A stretch of 64,000 bases of DNA from Flavobacteriales bacterium (GCA_016715995.1 JADJXF010000012.1:1-64000); one strand, 5' to 3'; positions 7,288-16,218 are shown, numbered from the stretch's first letter. Notes: generated from the letters alone by a model not told the origin. Translations and numbers: made by a program.

Positions 7288-10254
7288 ATGGCTGCTCCCT
7301 CGTTCGACCACCGGCAGGAGGCATGGGCCTCGCGCTGGGGCTGGCTCGTCATCGGCCTGGCCGTGGTCATCACCTACTGGCCGCTGTCGACTTTCCAATA
7401 TGCGTTGGCGCACGGAGACGCGCTGAACTGCTGGCTCCCTTGGCGATGGTTCATCAGCAGCTGCCTGATGGATGGACATTTCCCGCTGTGGAACCCTCAC
7501 CAGCAATTCGGTTATCCGATGCACGCCGATCTGCAGGGCCCGGCCTGGTACATCGAATCGATCGCGCTCGGCGGCACCATCGGACATGGCATACACGCGC
7601 TGCAATCACTCTTCCTGCTCTACGTCATCATCGGCGGACTCGGCATGATGCGGCTTGTGCGCACGCTCGGCAGCGGCGCTCGCATCGGCCTGGTGATCGG
7701 AGCGGCATACGCACTCGGCGGATTCTTCACCGGCCACCAGATGCATTTCTATTCGGTGATCAGCGCGGCCTGGTTGCCATGGCTCCTCGATGCGGCGATA
7801 CGCCTCTTCCAATCTCCGGGCTGGCGATCCGCGGCGCGCGTCGCCCTGTTCCAAGGGCTGCTGCTCACCGGCGGCAACCACACCTTCTCCATCATTGCAT
7901 GCTACCTGCTGCTCGCGCTCGTCGCCGTACATGCCTGGTCGCGATGGAAGGCCGAAGCATGGACTGGAATCTGGACCCTGCTGCTGTGGTGTTTCGCCGC
8001 GGTGGTCGGCGCATCGCTCATCGGCGCGGGCGTGCTCCATGCTTGGTGGGAGGCCGCTCTGCACTTGGCGCGTGCGGGCGGGCTCGCCTACGACGCCGCT
8101 GCTGTCAACCCGCTTACGCCGCAATCACTCATCTCCCTCCTCTTCCCGTTCGCAACCGGCACCGCCATGGAGCGCTTAGGCACCGACCCGCCCATGGCCA
8201 ACGCGTACATGGGCGCATTGATGCTTCCGCTTGCTGCGGCCGCACTGCTGCGAAAGCGGACGGTAATTGAGAACGTGTTCCTCGCTTTCGGCGCCATCTG
8301 CGCGGTCGTGGCATTCGGCGGAGCCACTCCCGTTCACCGCTGGCTCTGGTCCAACGCGCCCGGCCTGGACCTCTTCCGCTTCCCTGCTTATTTCCGCTGG
8401 TTCACATGGCTCGCGGTGCTGGTGCTGGCAGCGGGGACCATGCGCATGCATTGGTCCGGTGAACTGCGACGGGGAACCTTGGCGGCCGTGATCGCCTCCA
8501 CAGCCATGATCGCTATCGCTGTTGCATCGCTGATGAACGCGAAGCCGGATCACGATGGCTTCACCTTGTTCGAGCGGATGCGCGCGATCGACCTCGATCG
8601 ACGCGTGCTGATCGGAGCCGCCGGGAGCCTACCGGTGGTCATCGCCGCGCTCATGCTCGCATGGCGCAGGAAACTCTCCTTCCCGTGGTTCCTCGCGCTC
8701 GTCCTTCTGGAGATGGGTTGGAACACTTCGCTTGCGCAATGGAACACGGCCGTTTCCGATATCAAGCCACGCTGGCTGCATGATCGCATAAGCTCCTTGA
8801 GCGAAGGGCCGGTCATTCCGGAAATGGTGCCGACCTCGACGTACGACGATGACAACAGCCTTCGGCCCCACCACCTCGCCCACAACACGCAGGACTTCCT
8901 CGGCGGCTTCTCGCGGAACGGCGTGAACACCTTCTGGCTCCAGAATGCCATGAGCCTGGAGGTGGAGCACGCAGCGCTTTGGAACGCGATGTCGCGGCAA
9001 CCAGTGGCTTACCTGGCCGATTCCATCATCCCATGGGTTTCATACGTCAAGGAGAAGGTCGATGCGGACCGCGACAGTGGGCTGGTGGTGCTGATGCCGG
9101 GCGTTGATGCCGCTGCGTCATCCGCTCGATCCGCGCTTGATCGGATTGTGGTCACCGGCTTCGATCGCAATTCGTTCACCATCGCATGCGCCACTGCCGG
9201 ACCCGCGCTGCTCGTGCTGCAGCAGAGCCATTACCCAGGCTGGGAGGTGCGCGTGGACGGCGAGCGGCAGCCCTTGCTTCCAGTGAACGTGGCCGCGATG
9301 GGCGTCGAGGTCCCTGCTGGATCGCATCGGGTGGAATTCCGTTATCGCAAGCCCATCGTCCATTGGCTGCTCGCCATTTCGCTCATCACCTTCTTCGGCC
9401 TGTTGTTCCCCATCGCGTTCACCGATACCGGAATAATGGCCAAAGGCGGGGCGCTCATCCTGTTCGCTTCGGTCTGTTGGTCCCTCTTCGCGCATAGGCC
9501 GAAGAGCGATCGATTGGAGGGCGATGTGGAACGGTTGGTCGCTTCGATCCCGGACGATGCGGCCGTGGTGATGAACGATGATGGCACGCTGCGGAATCCC
9601 TTGCATGACGATATGAATGGCTGGTCCTTGCGCGCGGAGAAGGCTGCGGATGCAGGCGAGGCCATTGCGCTGCTGTTGAATGCCGAGAAATTCAGAAGCG
9701 ATGAGCTCGGTCACGCCCGTCCACTCTACTGGGTGGATGCCGGATTGAAGGCGGACCCTGCCGTGCGCTGCGGGATCCTGGACCATTGGGAGGCGACCGA
9801 TGTGCGCAAGCACGGAAGGGCGGAACTCGTCCGTCTCGATCCACGCCTTACGGCGGCTCCGTGGTTGCTCTTGCACGAAACGAAGGGTGCGACCATACGT
9901 TGGCTGACTAAGGAGTCACCGTTCGGCAGCGGTTGCACGATCAGCATGGATCAACTTGAAGGCCATCACGAAGGCGCATTGGTCATCGACGTGATGACGT
10001 CCGCGCCGCATGACGCGAGCGCCGTTGTGGTGATCGAACGCAAGTACGGGGAGCTAACAACGGAATACCGGACCCTGCCGATCAGCACCGCGCGAGGCAT
10101 TGGAACCGGCCTGTGCTATGCCACAACGCCTGTGGATGAGTTGTATCGCGTTAGCGAGGAATTGAAGGTCTACCTCTGGTCGCACCGTGGAGACAGCATC
10201 TCCGAGCAAGGCTTCCGGGTGCGCGTAGCGCCACGCGGCTTCCATCACTGGTGA
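7288..10254 (+). CDS. YfhO-family polytopic membrane protein (GT-C-like) with an extra C-terminal part
   Basis: 988 residues with about a dozen membrane segments from residue 18 to about 480, then an extracytoplasmic part with the YfhO hallmark YPGWEVRVDGERQPLLPVN (about residues 650-670) and HRVEFRYRKP, then two more membrane segments (about 690-730). YfhO proteins are linked in Bacillus and Listeria to glycosylation of teichoic acids and are predicted GT-C glycosyltransferases. In Bacteroidota their substrate is unknown. An acidic first loop typical of GT-C enzymes includes HGDALNCWLPWRW. Beyond the last membrane pair the protein has about 255 further residues with beta-strand character, longer than the usual end of the family. 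It lies eight bases after mutS, so the two are probably co-transcribed. No frame break was seen. Confidence 0.8.
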   Translation: MAAPSFDHRQEAWASRWGWLVIGLAVVITYWPLSTFQYALAHGDALNCWLPWRWFISSCLMDGHFPLWNPHQQFGYPMHADLQGPAWYIESIALGGTIGHGIHALQSLFLLYVIIGGLGMMRLVRTLGSGARIGLVIGAAYALGGFFTGHQMHFYSVISAAWLPWLLDAAIRLFQSPGWRSAARVALFQGLLLTGGNHTFSIIACYLLLALVAVHAWSRWKAEAWTGIWTLLLWCFAAVVGASLIGAGVLHAWWEAALHLARAGGLAYDAAAVNPLTPQSLISLLFPFATGTAMERLGTDPPMANAYMGALMLPLAAAALLRKRTVIENVFLAFGAICAVVAFGGATPVHRWLWSNAPGLDLFRFPAYFRWFTWLAVLVLAAGTMRMHWSGELRRGTLAAVIASTAMIAIAVASLMNAKPDHDGFTLFERMRAIDLDRRVLIGAAGSLPVVIAALMLAWRRKLSFPWFLALVLLEMGWNTSLAQWNTAVSDIKPRWLHDRISSLSEGPVIPEMVPTSTYDDDNSLRPHHLAHNTQDFLGGFSRNGVNTFWLQNAMSLEVEHAALWNAMSRQPVAYLADSIIPWVSYVKEKVDADRDSGLVVLMPGVDAAASSARSALDRIVVTGFDRNSFTIACATAGPALLVLQQSHYPGWEVRVDGERQPLLPVNVAAMGVEVPAGSHRVEFRYRKPIVHWLLAISLITFFGLLFPIAFTDTGIMAKGGALILFASVCWSLFAHRPKSDRLEGDVERLVASIPDDAAVVMNDDGTLRNPLHDDMNGWSLRAEKAADAGEAIALLLNAEKFRSDELGHARPLYWVDAGLKADPAVRCGILDHWEATDVRKHGRAELVRLDPRLTAAPWLLLHETKGATIRWLTKESPFGSGCTISMDQLEGHHEGALVIDVMTSAPHDASAVVVIERKYGELTTEYRTLPISTARGIGTGLCYATTPVDELYRVSEELKVYLWSHRGDSISEQGFRVRVAPRGFHHW

Positions 10255-10280
10255 TCGTTTGGAGCGGATCGCCCGCGGGC

Positions 10281-10288
10281 TATATTTG
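10281..10288 (+). promoter_or_regulatory. Promoter box TATATTTG for tRNA-Gly
   Basis: Exact TAnnTTTG box ending nine bases before the tRNA 5' end, a normal distance for a tRNA promoter in this phylum. Confidence 0.65.
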
Positions 10289-10297
10289 CGGCCCCAT

Positions 10298-10370
<73 letters not shown>

Positions 10371-10375
10371 CAGCA

Positions 10376-10399
10376 GATGCCTCCCTCATGGGGGGCATC
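10376..10399. terminator. Hairpin between the two convergent tRNA genes
   Basis: GATGCCTCCC and GGGGGGCATC pair around a TCAT loop. It sits between tRNA-Gly (+) and tRNA-Leu (-) and can serve both directions. Confidence 0.5.
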
Positions 10400-10411
10400 G
10401 CTCGTTACGGG

Positions 10412-10496
10412 TGCCCGGGGCGGGACTTGAACCCGCACAGCCCTTGCGGGCCAAGGGATTTTAAGTCCCTCGTGTCTACCATTTCACCACCCGGGC
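10412..10496 (-). tRNA. tRNA-Leu (TAA)
   Basis: The minus-strand cloverleaf has acceptor GCCCGGG/CCCGGGC, D-arm TGGTGAAATGGTAGACAC, anticodon loop CTTAAAA (anticodon TAA), a long variable arm (CCCGCAAGGGC region) as expected for class II tRNA, T-arm with GGTTCAAGTCC, and discriminator A. CCA is not encoded. Confidence 0.96.
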
Positions 10497-10504
10497 GGTA
10501 GCGT

Positions 10505-11488
10505 TCACTTCACCACGTACATCACCTCTTTCACGGCACGCACGACGCGGGCCAGGCTCGGTAACGAAGCATCGATGAGGCTGGGGGCGAAGGGCAACGG
10601 CGTGTCGGCCTGGTTGATGCGCAGCACGGGCGCATCGAGGGAGTCGAAGGCGTCCTTCTGCACGCGGTAAGCGACCTCGCTGGCGATGCTCGCCACCGGC
10701 CAGTTCTCATCCACGACCACCAGCCGGTTGGTCTTGCGCACGCTGGCCAGTATCGTGGCATGATCCATCGGGCGGATGGTGCGCAGGTCGATCACCTCAG
10801 CGTCGATCCCCTCCTTTTTCAACTCATCCGCCGCGCCAAGGGCCACCTTCATCATTTTTCCGAAGGAGACGATGGTGACGTCCTTACCTTCGCGCTTCAC
10901 ATCGGCCTTGCCGATGGGCAGCAGATACTCGCCATCGGGAATCTCGCCCTTTTCACCGTACATGCGCTCGCTCTCCATGAAGAGCACGGGGTCGTTGTCG
11001 CGGATCGCGGCCTTCAGCAATCCCTTGGCGTCATATGGGTTGCTCGGCGTGATCACCTTCAGGCCGGGCACGTTGGCGTACATGGCCTCGAAGCTCTGGC
11101 TGTGTGTGGCGGCAAGCTGGCCCGCGCTGCCATTGCCGCCGCGGAACACGATGGGCACATGGAACTGGCCGCCGCTCATCTGCAGCATCTTGGCGGCGTG
11201 GTTGATGATCTGGTCGCTGGCCAGCACGGCGAAGTTCCAGGTCATGAATTCCACGATGGGCCGCAATCCGTTCATGGCGGCACCCACGCCGATGGCGGTG
11301 AAGCCCAGCTCGGCGATGGGCGTGTCGATGATACGCTTCGGGCCGAATTCGGCGAGCATGCCCTTGCTCACCTTGTAGGCGCCGTCGTACTCGGCCACCT
11401 CCTCACCCATGAGGAAGACGTTCGGATCACGGCGCATCTCCTCGGACATCGCCTCGCAAAGGGCCTCACGGAACTGGACGGTGCGCAT
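10505..11488 (-). CDS. pdhB: Pyruvate dehydrogenase E1 component, beta subunit
   Basis: 327 residues, the usual length. The N-terminal pyrimidine-binding domain starts MRTVQFREALCEAM and has the conserved Glu in DTPIAELGF. The next part has VPIVFRGGNG and ATHSQSFEAMYANVPGLKV. The C-terminal domain has IDLRTIRPMDHATI and VVVDENWPV. With the alpha subunit (not in this window) and E2/E3 it makes acetyl-CoA from pyruvate. A branched-chain 2-oxo-acid E1 beta is possible, but PYDAKGLLKAAIRD and the YGEKGEIP region suit PdhB. It is divergent from etfB, with promoter boxes for both in the 108-bp gap. Confidence 0.9.
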   Translation of the reverse strand: MRTVQFREALCEAMSEEMRRDPNVFLMGEEVAEYDGAYKVSKGMLAEFGPKRIIDTPIAELGFTAIGVGAAMNGLRPIVEFMTWNFAVLASDQIINHAAKMLQMSGGQFHVPIVFRGGNGSAGQLAATHSQSFEAMYANVPGLKVITPSNPYDAKGLLKAAIRDNDPVLFMESERMYGEKGEIPDGEYLLPIGKADVKREGKDVTIVSFGKMMKVALGAADELKKEGIDAEVIDLRTIRPMDHATILASVRKTNRLVVVDENWPVASIASEVAYRVQKDAFDSLDAPVLRINQADTPLPFAPSLIDASLPSLARVVRAVKEVMYVVK

Positions 11489-11507
11489 GGTGCGTGCTTG
11501 TGGGCCG

Positions 11508-11515
11508 CGAAGGTA
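11508..11515 (-). promoter_or_regulatory. Promoter box TACCTTCG for pdhB
   Basis: TAnnTTCG form of the Bacteroidota -7 box, 19 bases before ATG 11488. Confidence 0.5.
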
Positions 11516-11543
11516 GCGGCGCGATGCGCTCGGCGTCGCTGGT

Positions 11544-11551
11544 TACTTTCG
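11544..11551 (+). promoter_or_regulatory. Promoter box TACTTTCG for etfBA
   Basis: TAnnTTCG box 45 bases before ATG 11597. It is back to back with the pdhB box. Confidence 0.5.
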
Positions 11552-11596
11552 CCGCCCCGCCGAACAGGATGGACCCTTCGGCGCTGACCCACGGCC

Positions 11597-12340
11597 ATGA
11601 AGATCCTCGTCCTCCTCAGCCAGGTGCCCGACACCACCGCGCGCATCGCCTTCACCAATGGCGACACGCAGTACGACGGCAACGGCGTCACCTTCATCAT
11701 GAACCCCTACGACGAATGGTACGCCTTGGTGCGCGCCCTGGAACTGAAGGAGGCCAAGGGCAGTGGCACGGTCACCACCATCACCGTAGGTGGGTCCGAT
11801 ACCGAGGCCACCATCCGCAAGGGGCTGGCCATCGGCGCCGATGAGGCCGTGCGCATCGACGCGCAGCCCACCGACGCGCTGCAGGTGGCTGAGCTGATCG
11901 CCGCGTATGCGAAAGACAAGGGCTTCGACCTGGTCATGGCCGGCAAGGAGACCATCGATCACAACGGCGGCGTGGTGGGCGCCATGGTCGCCGAGCTGCT
12001 CGACATGCCCTATGTACCGCTGGCCAGCAAATTGGATGTGAGGGGCGACACCGCCACGGTGGAGCGCGACGTGCCCGGCGGCGTGGAAGTGGTGGAGGTG
12101 AAGCTGCCGCTCGCCCTCAGCGCGGCCAAGGGCATGGCCGAGCAGCGCATCCCGAACATGCGCGGCATCATGGCGGCGCGCACCAAGCCGCTGCAAGTGG
12201 TGGCCGCAACACCGGTGACCAACGCCGGTGGCACCGCGAAATTCGAGTTGCCTCCCGCCAAGGGAGCCGTGAAGATGATCCTCGCTGAAGAGGCCGGGAA
12301 ACTGATTGAATTGTTGCACAGCGAAGCCAAAGTCATTTGA
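11597..12340 (+). CDS. etfB: Electron transfer flavoprotein, beta subunit
   Basis: 247 residues. The start MKILVLLSQVPDTT, the NPYDEWYALVRALEL segment and the AMP/FAD-contact region DLVMAGKETIDHNGGVVGAMVAELL identify EtfB. With EtfA it accepts electrons from acyl-CoA and related dehydrogenases and passes them to the quinone pool through ETF:quinone oxidoreductase. It is the first gene of an etfB-etfA pair separated by 86 bases. The gap holds a CCTCAACC-type repeat. Confidence 0.93.
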   Translation: MKILVLLSQVPDTTARIAFTNGDTQYDGNGVTFIMNPYDEWYALVRALELKEAKGSGTVTTITVGGSDTEATIRKGLAIGADEAVRIDAQPTDALQVAELIAAYAKDKGFDLVMAGKETIDHNGGVVGAMVAELLDMPYVPLASKLDVRGDTATVERDVPGGVEVVEVKLPLALSAAKGMAEQRIPNMRGIMAARTKPLQVVAATPVTNAGGTAKFELPPAKGAVKMILAEEAGKLIELLHSEAKVI

Positions 12341-12426
12341 AGTTGAACGATTGAGTGGTTGGCCGTTGACAGTTCACAACCTCTCAACCTTCTGAACCCC
12401 TCAACCTTTCAACGATCAAACAGAGA
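12341..12426. repeat. CTCAACC-rich intergenic repeat between etfB and etfA
   Basis: Tandem CTCAACCTT-like words (for example within 12379-12416) face GGTTG-type words near 12357, so the segment can fold back on itself. Same family as the repeats near 1.9, 13.4 and 27.6 kb. Confidence 0.5.
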
Positions 12427-13365
12427 ATGAGCACCATCGTCTTCATCGACACCCGCGGAGAGAAGCTCCCGAAGGCCGCGCAGGAAGCAGTGACCTACGC
12501 CAGCAAGCTCGCAGGCGGGCCTGTCACCGCCATCACCTTCGGCGATGCGCAAGGGCTGGAAGCGCTGGGCGCCAGCGGCGCGAAGAAGGTGGTCGTTGCG
12601 CGTAGCGTGAAGGCCTTGGACAGCCAGCAGCTCACCAAGCTCGTGTGCGATGTGGCCGCTGCGGAAGGCGCCACAACCATCGTATGCGTGCACGATGCAA
12701 CGGGTAAAGCCGTGGCTCCGCGAGTGGCCGCACGCTTGAAGGCGGGGCTCGTCGCTGGTGCTACAGGAATGCCCGAGGGCAACCGTTTCCGCCGCAACGT
12801 TTTCAGCGGCAAGGCGTTCGCCTATGTGGAAGTGAGCAGTGCGGTGAAGGTGGTGAGCCTCTCCCCCAACAGCATCCCCATCGCGAAGACCGAAAACAGC
12901 GCTTCGGTGGAGGATTTCAGCGGCGACCTCGGCACTGCGCGCATCACCGTGAAGGAGCTGCGCAAGGCCGGCACGGGCGTCCCATTGGCGGAGGCGGAGA
13001 TCGTGGTGAGCGCAGGCCGCGGCATGAAAGGACCTGAACATTGGGCACCGGTGGAGGAGCTCGCGCAGTTGCTCGGCGGTGCCACGGCGTGCAGCCGTCC
13101 AGTGGCGGACATGCATTGGCGCCCGCACCACGAGCACGTCGGCCAGACCGGTGTGGCCATCCGCCCCAACTGCTACATCGCCATCGGCATCAGCGGTGCC
13201 ATCCAGCACCTCGCTGGCGTGAACCAGAGCAAGGTGATCGCAGTGATCAACAAGGACCCTGAGGCGCCCTTCTTCAAGGCCGCCGACTACGGCATCGTGG
13301 GCGATGCGTTCGAGATCCTACCCAAATTGATCGAGGCGGCGAAGAAGTTGAATGCTGAACGCTAG
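12427..13365 (+). CDS. etfA: Electron transfer flavoprotein, alpha subunit
   Basis: 312 residues. The C-terminal FAD domain is diagnostic: IVVSAGRGMKG, the CSRPVADMHW stretch, GQTGVAIRPNCYIAIGISGA, and IAVINKDPEAPFFKAADYGIVGD. The N-terminal domain is the short type seen in Bacteroidota. Partner of EtfB directly upstream. No frame problem was seen. Confidence 0.93.
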   Translation: MSTIVFIDTRGEKLPKAAQEAVTYASKLAGGPVTAITFGDAQGLEALGASGAKKVVVARSVKALDSQQLTKLVCDVAAAEGATTIVCVHDATGKAVAPRVAARLKAGLVAGATGMPEGNRFRRNVFSGKAFAYVEVSSAVKVVSLSPNSIPIAKTENSASVEDFSGDLGTARITVKELRKAGTGVPLAEAEIVVSAGRGMKGPEHWAPVEELAQLLGGATACSRPVADMHWRPHHEHVGQTGVAIRPNCYIAIGISGAIQHLAGVNQSKVIAVINKDPEAPFFKAADYGIVGDAFEILPKLIEAAKKLNAER

Positions 13366-13448
13366 TTGGCAGGTTGGGGGTTGGAGGTTGAACTGGGTTG
13401 AGTGCTGAACAACCCCCAGCTTCCTCAACCTCCAACCCCCATCCGAAG
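13366..13448. repeat. Perfect 16-bp inverted repeat of the GGTTGA family
   Basis: GGGGGTTGGAGGTTGA at 13376-13391 is exactly complementary to TCAACCTCCAACCCCC at 13425-13440, with a 33-base centre. It follows etfA by ten bases and could end its transcript, but it has no T tract. Confidence 0.7.
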
Positions 13449-13481
13449 CAACCCCTACCTTCACGGCCCGCAGGAAAAAGG

Positions 13482-14078
13482 ATGGACAAGGTCGAGCTGA
13501 AGTTCCTCCGCATCACGTACAGCCACACGCACGCGGGGGCTTACGCGCTCATCCTTGCGGAAGCCATCGGCGATCGCCGGCTGCCCATCATCATAGGGGG
13601 CGTGGAGGCCCAGGCCATCGCCATCCAGGTGGAGAACATCAAGCCCGCTCGGCCGCTCACCCACGATCTGTTCAAGAACGTGGCGGAGCTCCTCTCCTTC
13701 AACTTGAAGGAAGTCATCATCAACGACCTCGTGGAGGGCATCTTCCACGCCAAGCTCGTGATCGAGCAGGACGCCCGTGAGGTCGAGATCGACGCGCGCA
13801 GCAGCGACGCAATCGCGCTGGCCCTTCGCTTCGACTGCCCCATCTACACCTACGAGCCCATCCTGAGCGCCGCCGGACTGAAGGTGGAGGAAGGCGATGA
13901 GGATGAGAAGACTGAGGGCGAGCCGAAGAAGGAACGAAAGAGCCGCGAGAAGAAGTCCGTCACCTCCGCCAGCATCGACGAGTTGCGGAGCATGCTGGAG
14001 GAAGCGCTCGACAACGAGGATTACGAGCGGGCGAGCAAGCTCCGCGACGAGATCAAGCGGCGCGAGCAGACCAACTGA
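13482..14078 (+). CDS. Bifunctional nuclease (BFN/DUF151) with UvrB/UvrC motif
   Basis: 198 residues from ATG 13482, which follows an AGGAAAAAGG Shine-Dalgarno-like stretch. Residues 1-125 form the BFN domain, with LPIIIGGVEAQAIAI, THDLF and VEIDARSSDAIALALR. Residues 130-160 are a charged linker. The C-terminus (about 164-198) is a UvrB/UvrC-type helical hairpin, SMLEEALDNEDYERASKLRDE. This fusion is common in Bacteroidota. Plant and bacterial homologues have been reported to cleave DNA and RNA, but the cellular role is unsettled. A longer frame begins at 13398 inside the inverted repeat and is not credible as a start. Confidence 0.85.
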   Translation: MDKVELKFLRITYSHTHAGAYALILAEAIGDRRLPIIIGGVEAQAIAIQVENIKPARPLTHDLFKNVAELLSFNLKEVIINDLVEGIFHAKLVIEQDAREVEIDARSSDAIALALRFDCPIYTYEPILSAAGLKVEEGDEDEKTEGEPKKERKSREKKSVTSASIDELRSMLEEALDNEDYERASKLRDEIKRREQTN

Positions 14079-14196
14079 GGCCGCCGTCCCGTGCGGCCCG
14101 GCCGGCATCGACAACACAGCAGGCTGTTAGTACGTGCGGACGCAAGCACGACCGCGGCGCGCGACGGCGTTATTGCTTCGCGCCAACGCGACCACC

Positions 14197-15501
14197 ATGC
14201 ACAGTTTCCGAATCGAGGGCGGCCATCGGCTGAAGGGCGAATTGGTGCCGCAGGGCGCCAAGAACGAGGCGCTGCAGATCCTCTGCGCCGTGCTGCTCAC
14301 CAGCGAGCCGATGACGATCCACAATATCCCGGACATCGTGGACGTGAACAAGCTCATCGACCTGCTGGGCGCGATGGGCGTAGCGGTGGAGAAGCTCGGG
14401 GCAGGGTCGTACCGCTTCACGGCGAAGTCGGTGAACCTGGAGTTCTTCCTGGATCCCGAGTACAAGCGCATGGGTGGCAGCCTGCGCGGCAGCGTGATGG
14501 TGGCTGGCCCGGCACTCGCCCGCTTCGGCCGCGGATACATCCCCAGCCCCGGCGGGGACAAGATCGGCCGACGCCGCATGGACACCCACTTCACCGGCTT
14601 CGAGCGGCTGGGCGCCGAGATCAAGTACGACGAGGCCGACGGCTTCTATCGCGCGGAGGCGAAACAGCTGACGGGCTGCTACATGCTGCTCGACGAGGCC
14701 AGCGTCACCGGCACCGCCAACATCGTGATGGCGGCCTCGCTCGCCGAAGGGCGAACCACCATCTTCAACGCGGCGTGCGAGCCTTACCTGCAGCAGCTCT
14801 GCAACATGCTCGTGCGCATGGGCGCGCGCATCAGCGGCATCGGCAGCAACCTGCTGCACATCGATGGCGTGAAGGAACTGGGCGGCACCGAGCACCGCAT
14901 GCTGCCGGATATGATCGAGATCGGCTCCTTCATCGGCCTGGCCGCCATGACGCGGAGCGAGATAACCATCAAGGACACCGGTTACGACCACCTCGGCGTG
15001 ATCCCCGACGTGTTCCGCAAACTGGGCATCACCGTGGAACGGCGCGGTGACGACATCCATATTCCCCGCCATGAGCATTACGTCATCGAACCTTTCCTCG
15101 ACGGCAGCAACCGTGTGATCAGCGACCATCCTTGGCCCGGCTTCACGCCCGACCTGCTCAGCATCGTGCTCGTGACCGCCACGCAGGCCAGCGGCCATGT
15201 GCTCGTCCACCAGAAGATGTTCGAGAGCCGCCTTTTCTTCGTGGACAAGCTCATCGAGATGGGCGCTCAGATCACCTTGTGCGACCCCCATCGCGCATTG
15301 GTGATCGGCAAGGACTTCGAGAAGCCGCTGCGCGCCATACGCATGAGCAGCCCCGACATCCGCGCGGGCGTCTCCCTGCTCATCGCCGCGCTCAGCGCCG
15401 AGGGCACCAGCACCATCGACCACATCGAACAGATTCGCCGCGGCTACCAGAACATCGAGGGCCGTCTGAATGCCATCGGGGCGAGGATTGAGGTTGTATA
15501 G
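14197..15501 (+). CDS. murA: UDP-N-acetylglucosamine 1-carboxyvinyltransferase with Asp in place of the catalytic Cys
   Basis: 434 residues from ATG 14197. MurA transfers enolpyruvate from PEP to UDP-GlcNAc, the first committed step of peptidoglycan synthesis in the cytoplasm. Motifs are GGHRLKGELVPQGAKNEAL at the N-terminus, with the Lys-Asn pair that binds substrate, and RMGGSLRGSVMVAGPALARFG. The loop that normally reads PGGCAIG reads PGGDKIG here. Residue 121, codon GAC at 14557-14559, is Asp where fosfomycin-sensitive enzymes have Cys115. Asp at this site is known from Mycobacterium and Chlamydia and keeps activity but prevents covalent fosfomycin binding. Upstream starts at 14134 lack the family N-terminus. 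A perfect hairpin follows the stop. Confidence 0.94.
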   Translation: MHSFRIEGGHRLKGELVPQGAKNEALQILCAVLLTSEPMTIHNIPDIVDVNKLIDLLGAMGVAVEKLGAGSYRFTAKSVNLEFFLDPEYKRMGGSLRGSVMVAGPALARFGRGYIPSPGGDKIGRRRMDTHFTGFERLGAEIKYDEADGFYRAEAKQLTGCYMLLDEASVTGTANIVMAASLAEGRTTIFNAACEPYLQQLCNMLVRMGARISGIGSNLLHIDGVKELGGTEHRMLPDMIEIGSFIGLAAMTRSEITIKDTGYDHLGVIPDVFRKLGITVERRGDDIHIPRHEHYVIEPFLDGSNRVISDHPWPGFTPDLLSIVLVTATQASGHVLVHQKMFESRLFFVDKLIEMGAQITLCDPHRALVIGKDFEKPLRAIRMSSPDIRAGVSLLIAALSAEGTSTIDHIEQIRRGYQNIEGRLNAIGARIEVV

Positions 15502-15503
15502 TG

Positions 15504-15552
15504 CAGGAGCAGTAGGCAGGGGCAGGAAGTAGGCGCTTGCCTACTGCTCCTG
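15504..15552. terminator. Perfect 15-bp inverted repeat after murA
   Basis: CAGGAGCAGTAGGCA at 15504-15518 pairs exactly with TGCCTACTGCTCCTG at 15538-15552. It starts two bases after the murA stop. There is no T tract, so it may be a REP-like palindrome rather than a simple terminator. Confidence 0.5.
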
Positions 15553-15609
15553 TGGTCTGCAATCCTCTTCCGGCACGATCTTCGCTGGCCCGTCGCGCTC
15601 CCTTCCTCC

Positions 15610-15617
15610 TACTTTCG
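15610..15617 (+). promoter_or_regulatory. Promoter box TACTTTCG for the TlpA-like gene
   Basis: TAnnTTCG box ending only four bases before ATG 15622, implying a leaderless mRNA. Confidence 0.6.
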
Positions 15618-15621
15618 CCCC

Positions 15622-16200
15622 ATGAATATCCGCACCATCATGTCGAAGATGCAGGTCATCACCATCGCCGCCGTGGCGCTATTGGCCGCGTATGGCTTTT
15701 CCGCCCGCACGAGCGACGAAGCCCCGCAATCCGGTAAGGCCAAAGTGGGCACCGCCATTGGCGACAAAGCCCCTGAACTGGCCTTTTTGAACCCGGATAG
15801 CACCAAAGTGCTGAAGCTCTCCGAGCTGAAGGGCAAATACGTTCTGATCGACTTCTGGGCGAGTTGGTGCCGTCCCTGCCGCATGGAGAACCCCAATGTG
15901 GTGGCCGCCTATCAGAAGTACACCAAGGCCAAGTTCGCCGATGCGAAGGGTTTCGAGGTTTACAGCGTGAGCCTGGACCGCAGCCGTGACCAATGGAAGC
16001 AGGCCATCGCCCAGGACAACCTGGTGTGGAAGTATCACGTGAGCGACCTGAAGTTCTGGCAGTCGCAGGGCGCGCAGCTTTACGGGGTCAGCTCCATTCC
16101 CATGAGTTTCCTGGTGAATCCCGAAGGGGTCATCATCGCCAAGAACCTGCGCGGCATGGCCTTGCACCAGGAGCTGGACAAGCATGTGAAGAGCCTATAG
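15622..16200 (+). CDS. TlpA/ResA-like thiol-disulfide oxidoreductase
   Basis: 192 residues. An N-terminal hydrophobic stretch (about 9-27) is a signal anchor or signal peptide. The thioredoxin fold follows: GDKAPELAFLNPDS, LIDFWASWCRPC with active-site Cys83 and Cys86, and the cis-Pro loop SIPMSFLVNPEG. Such proteins face the periplasm and reduce or exchange disulfides, often in cytochrome c maturation. No cytochrome genes are adjacent, so the target is unknown. The start is fixed by a promoter box that ends four bases upstream. Confidence 0.88.
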   Translation: MNIRTIMSKMQVITIAAVALLAAYGFSARTSDEAPQSGKAKVGTAIGDKAPELAFLNPDSTKVLKLSELKGKYVLIDFWASWCRPCRMENPNVVAAYQKYTKAKFADAKGFEVYSVSLDRSRDQWKQAIAQDNLVWKYHVSDLKFWQSQGAQLYGVSSIPMSFLVNPEGVIIAKNLRGMALHQELDKHVKSL

Positions 16201-16218
16201 GGCCTTTCATCCAAGCAC

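Noticed and set aside
5351..7324. A 657-codon frame antisense to mutS
   Set aside because: Long antisense frames are expected in GC-rich DNA; it has no recognisable protein features and mutS on the other strand is clear.
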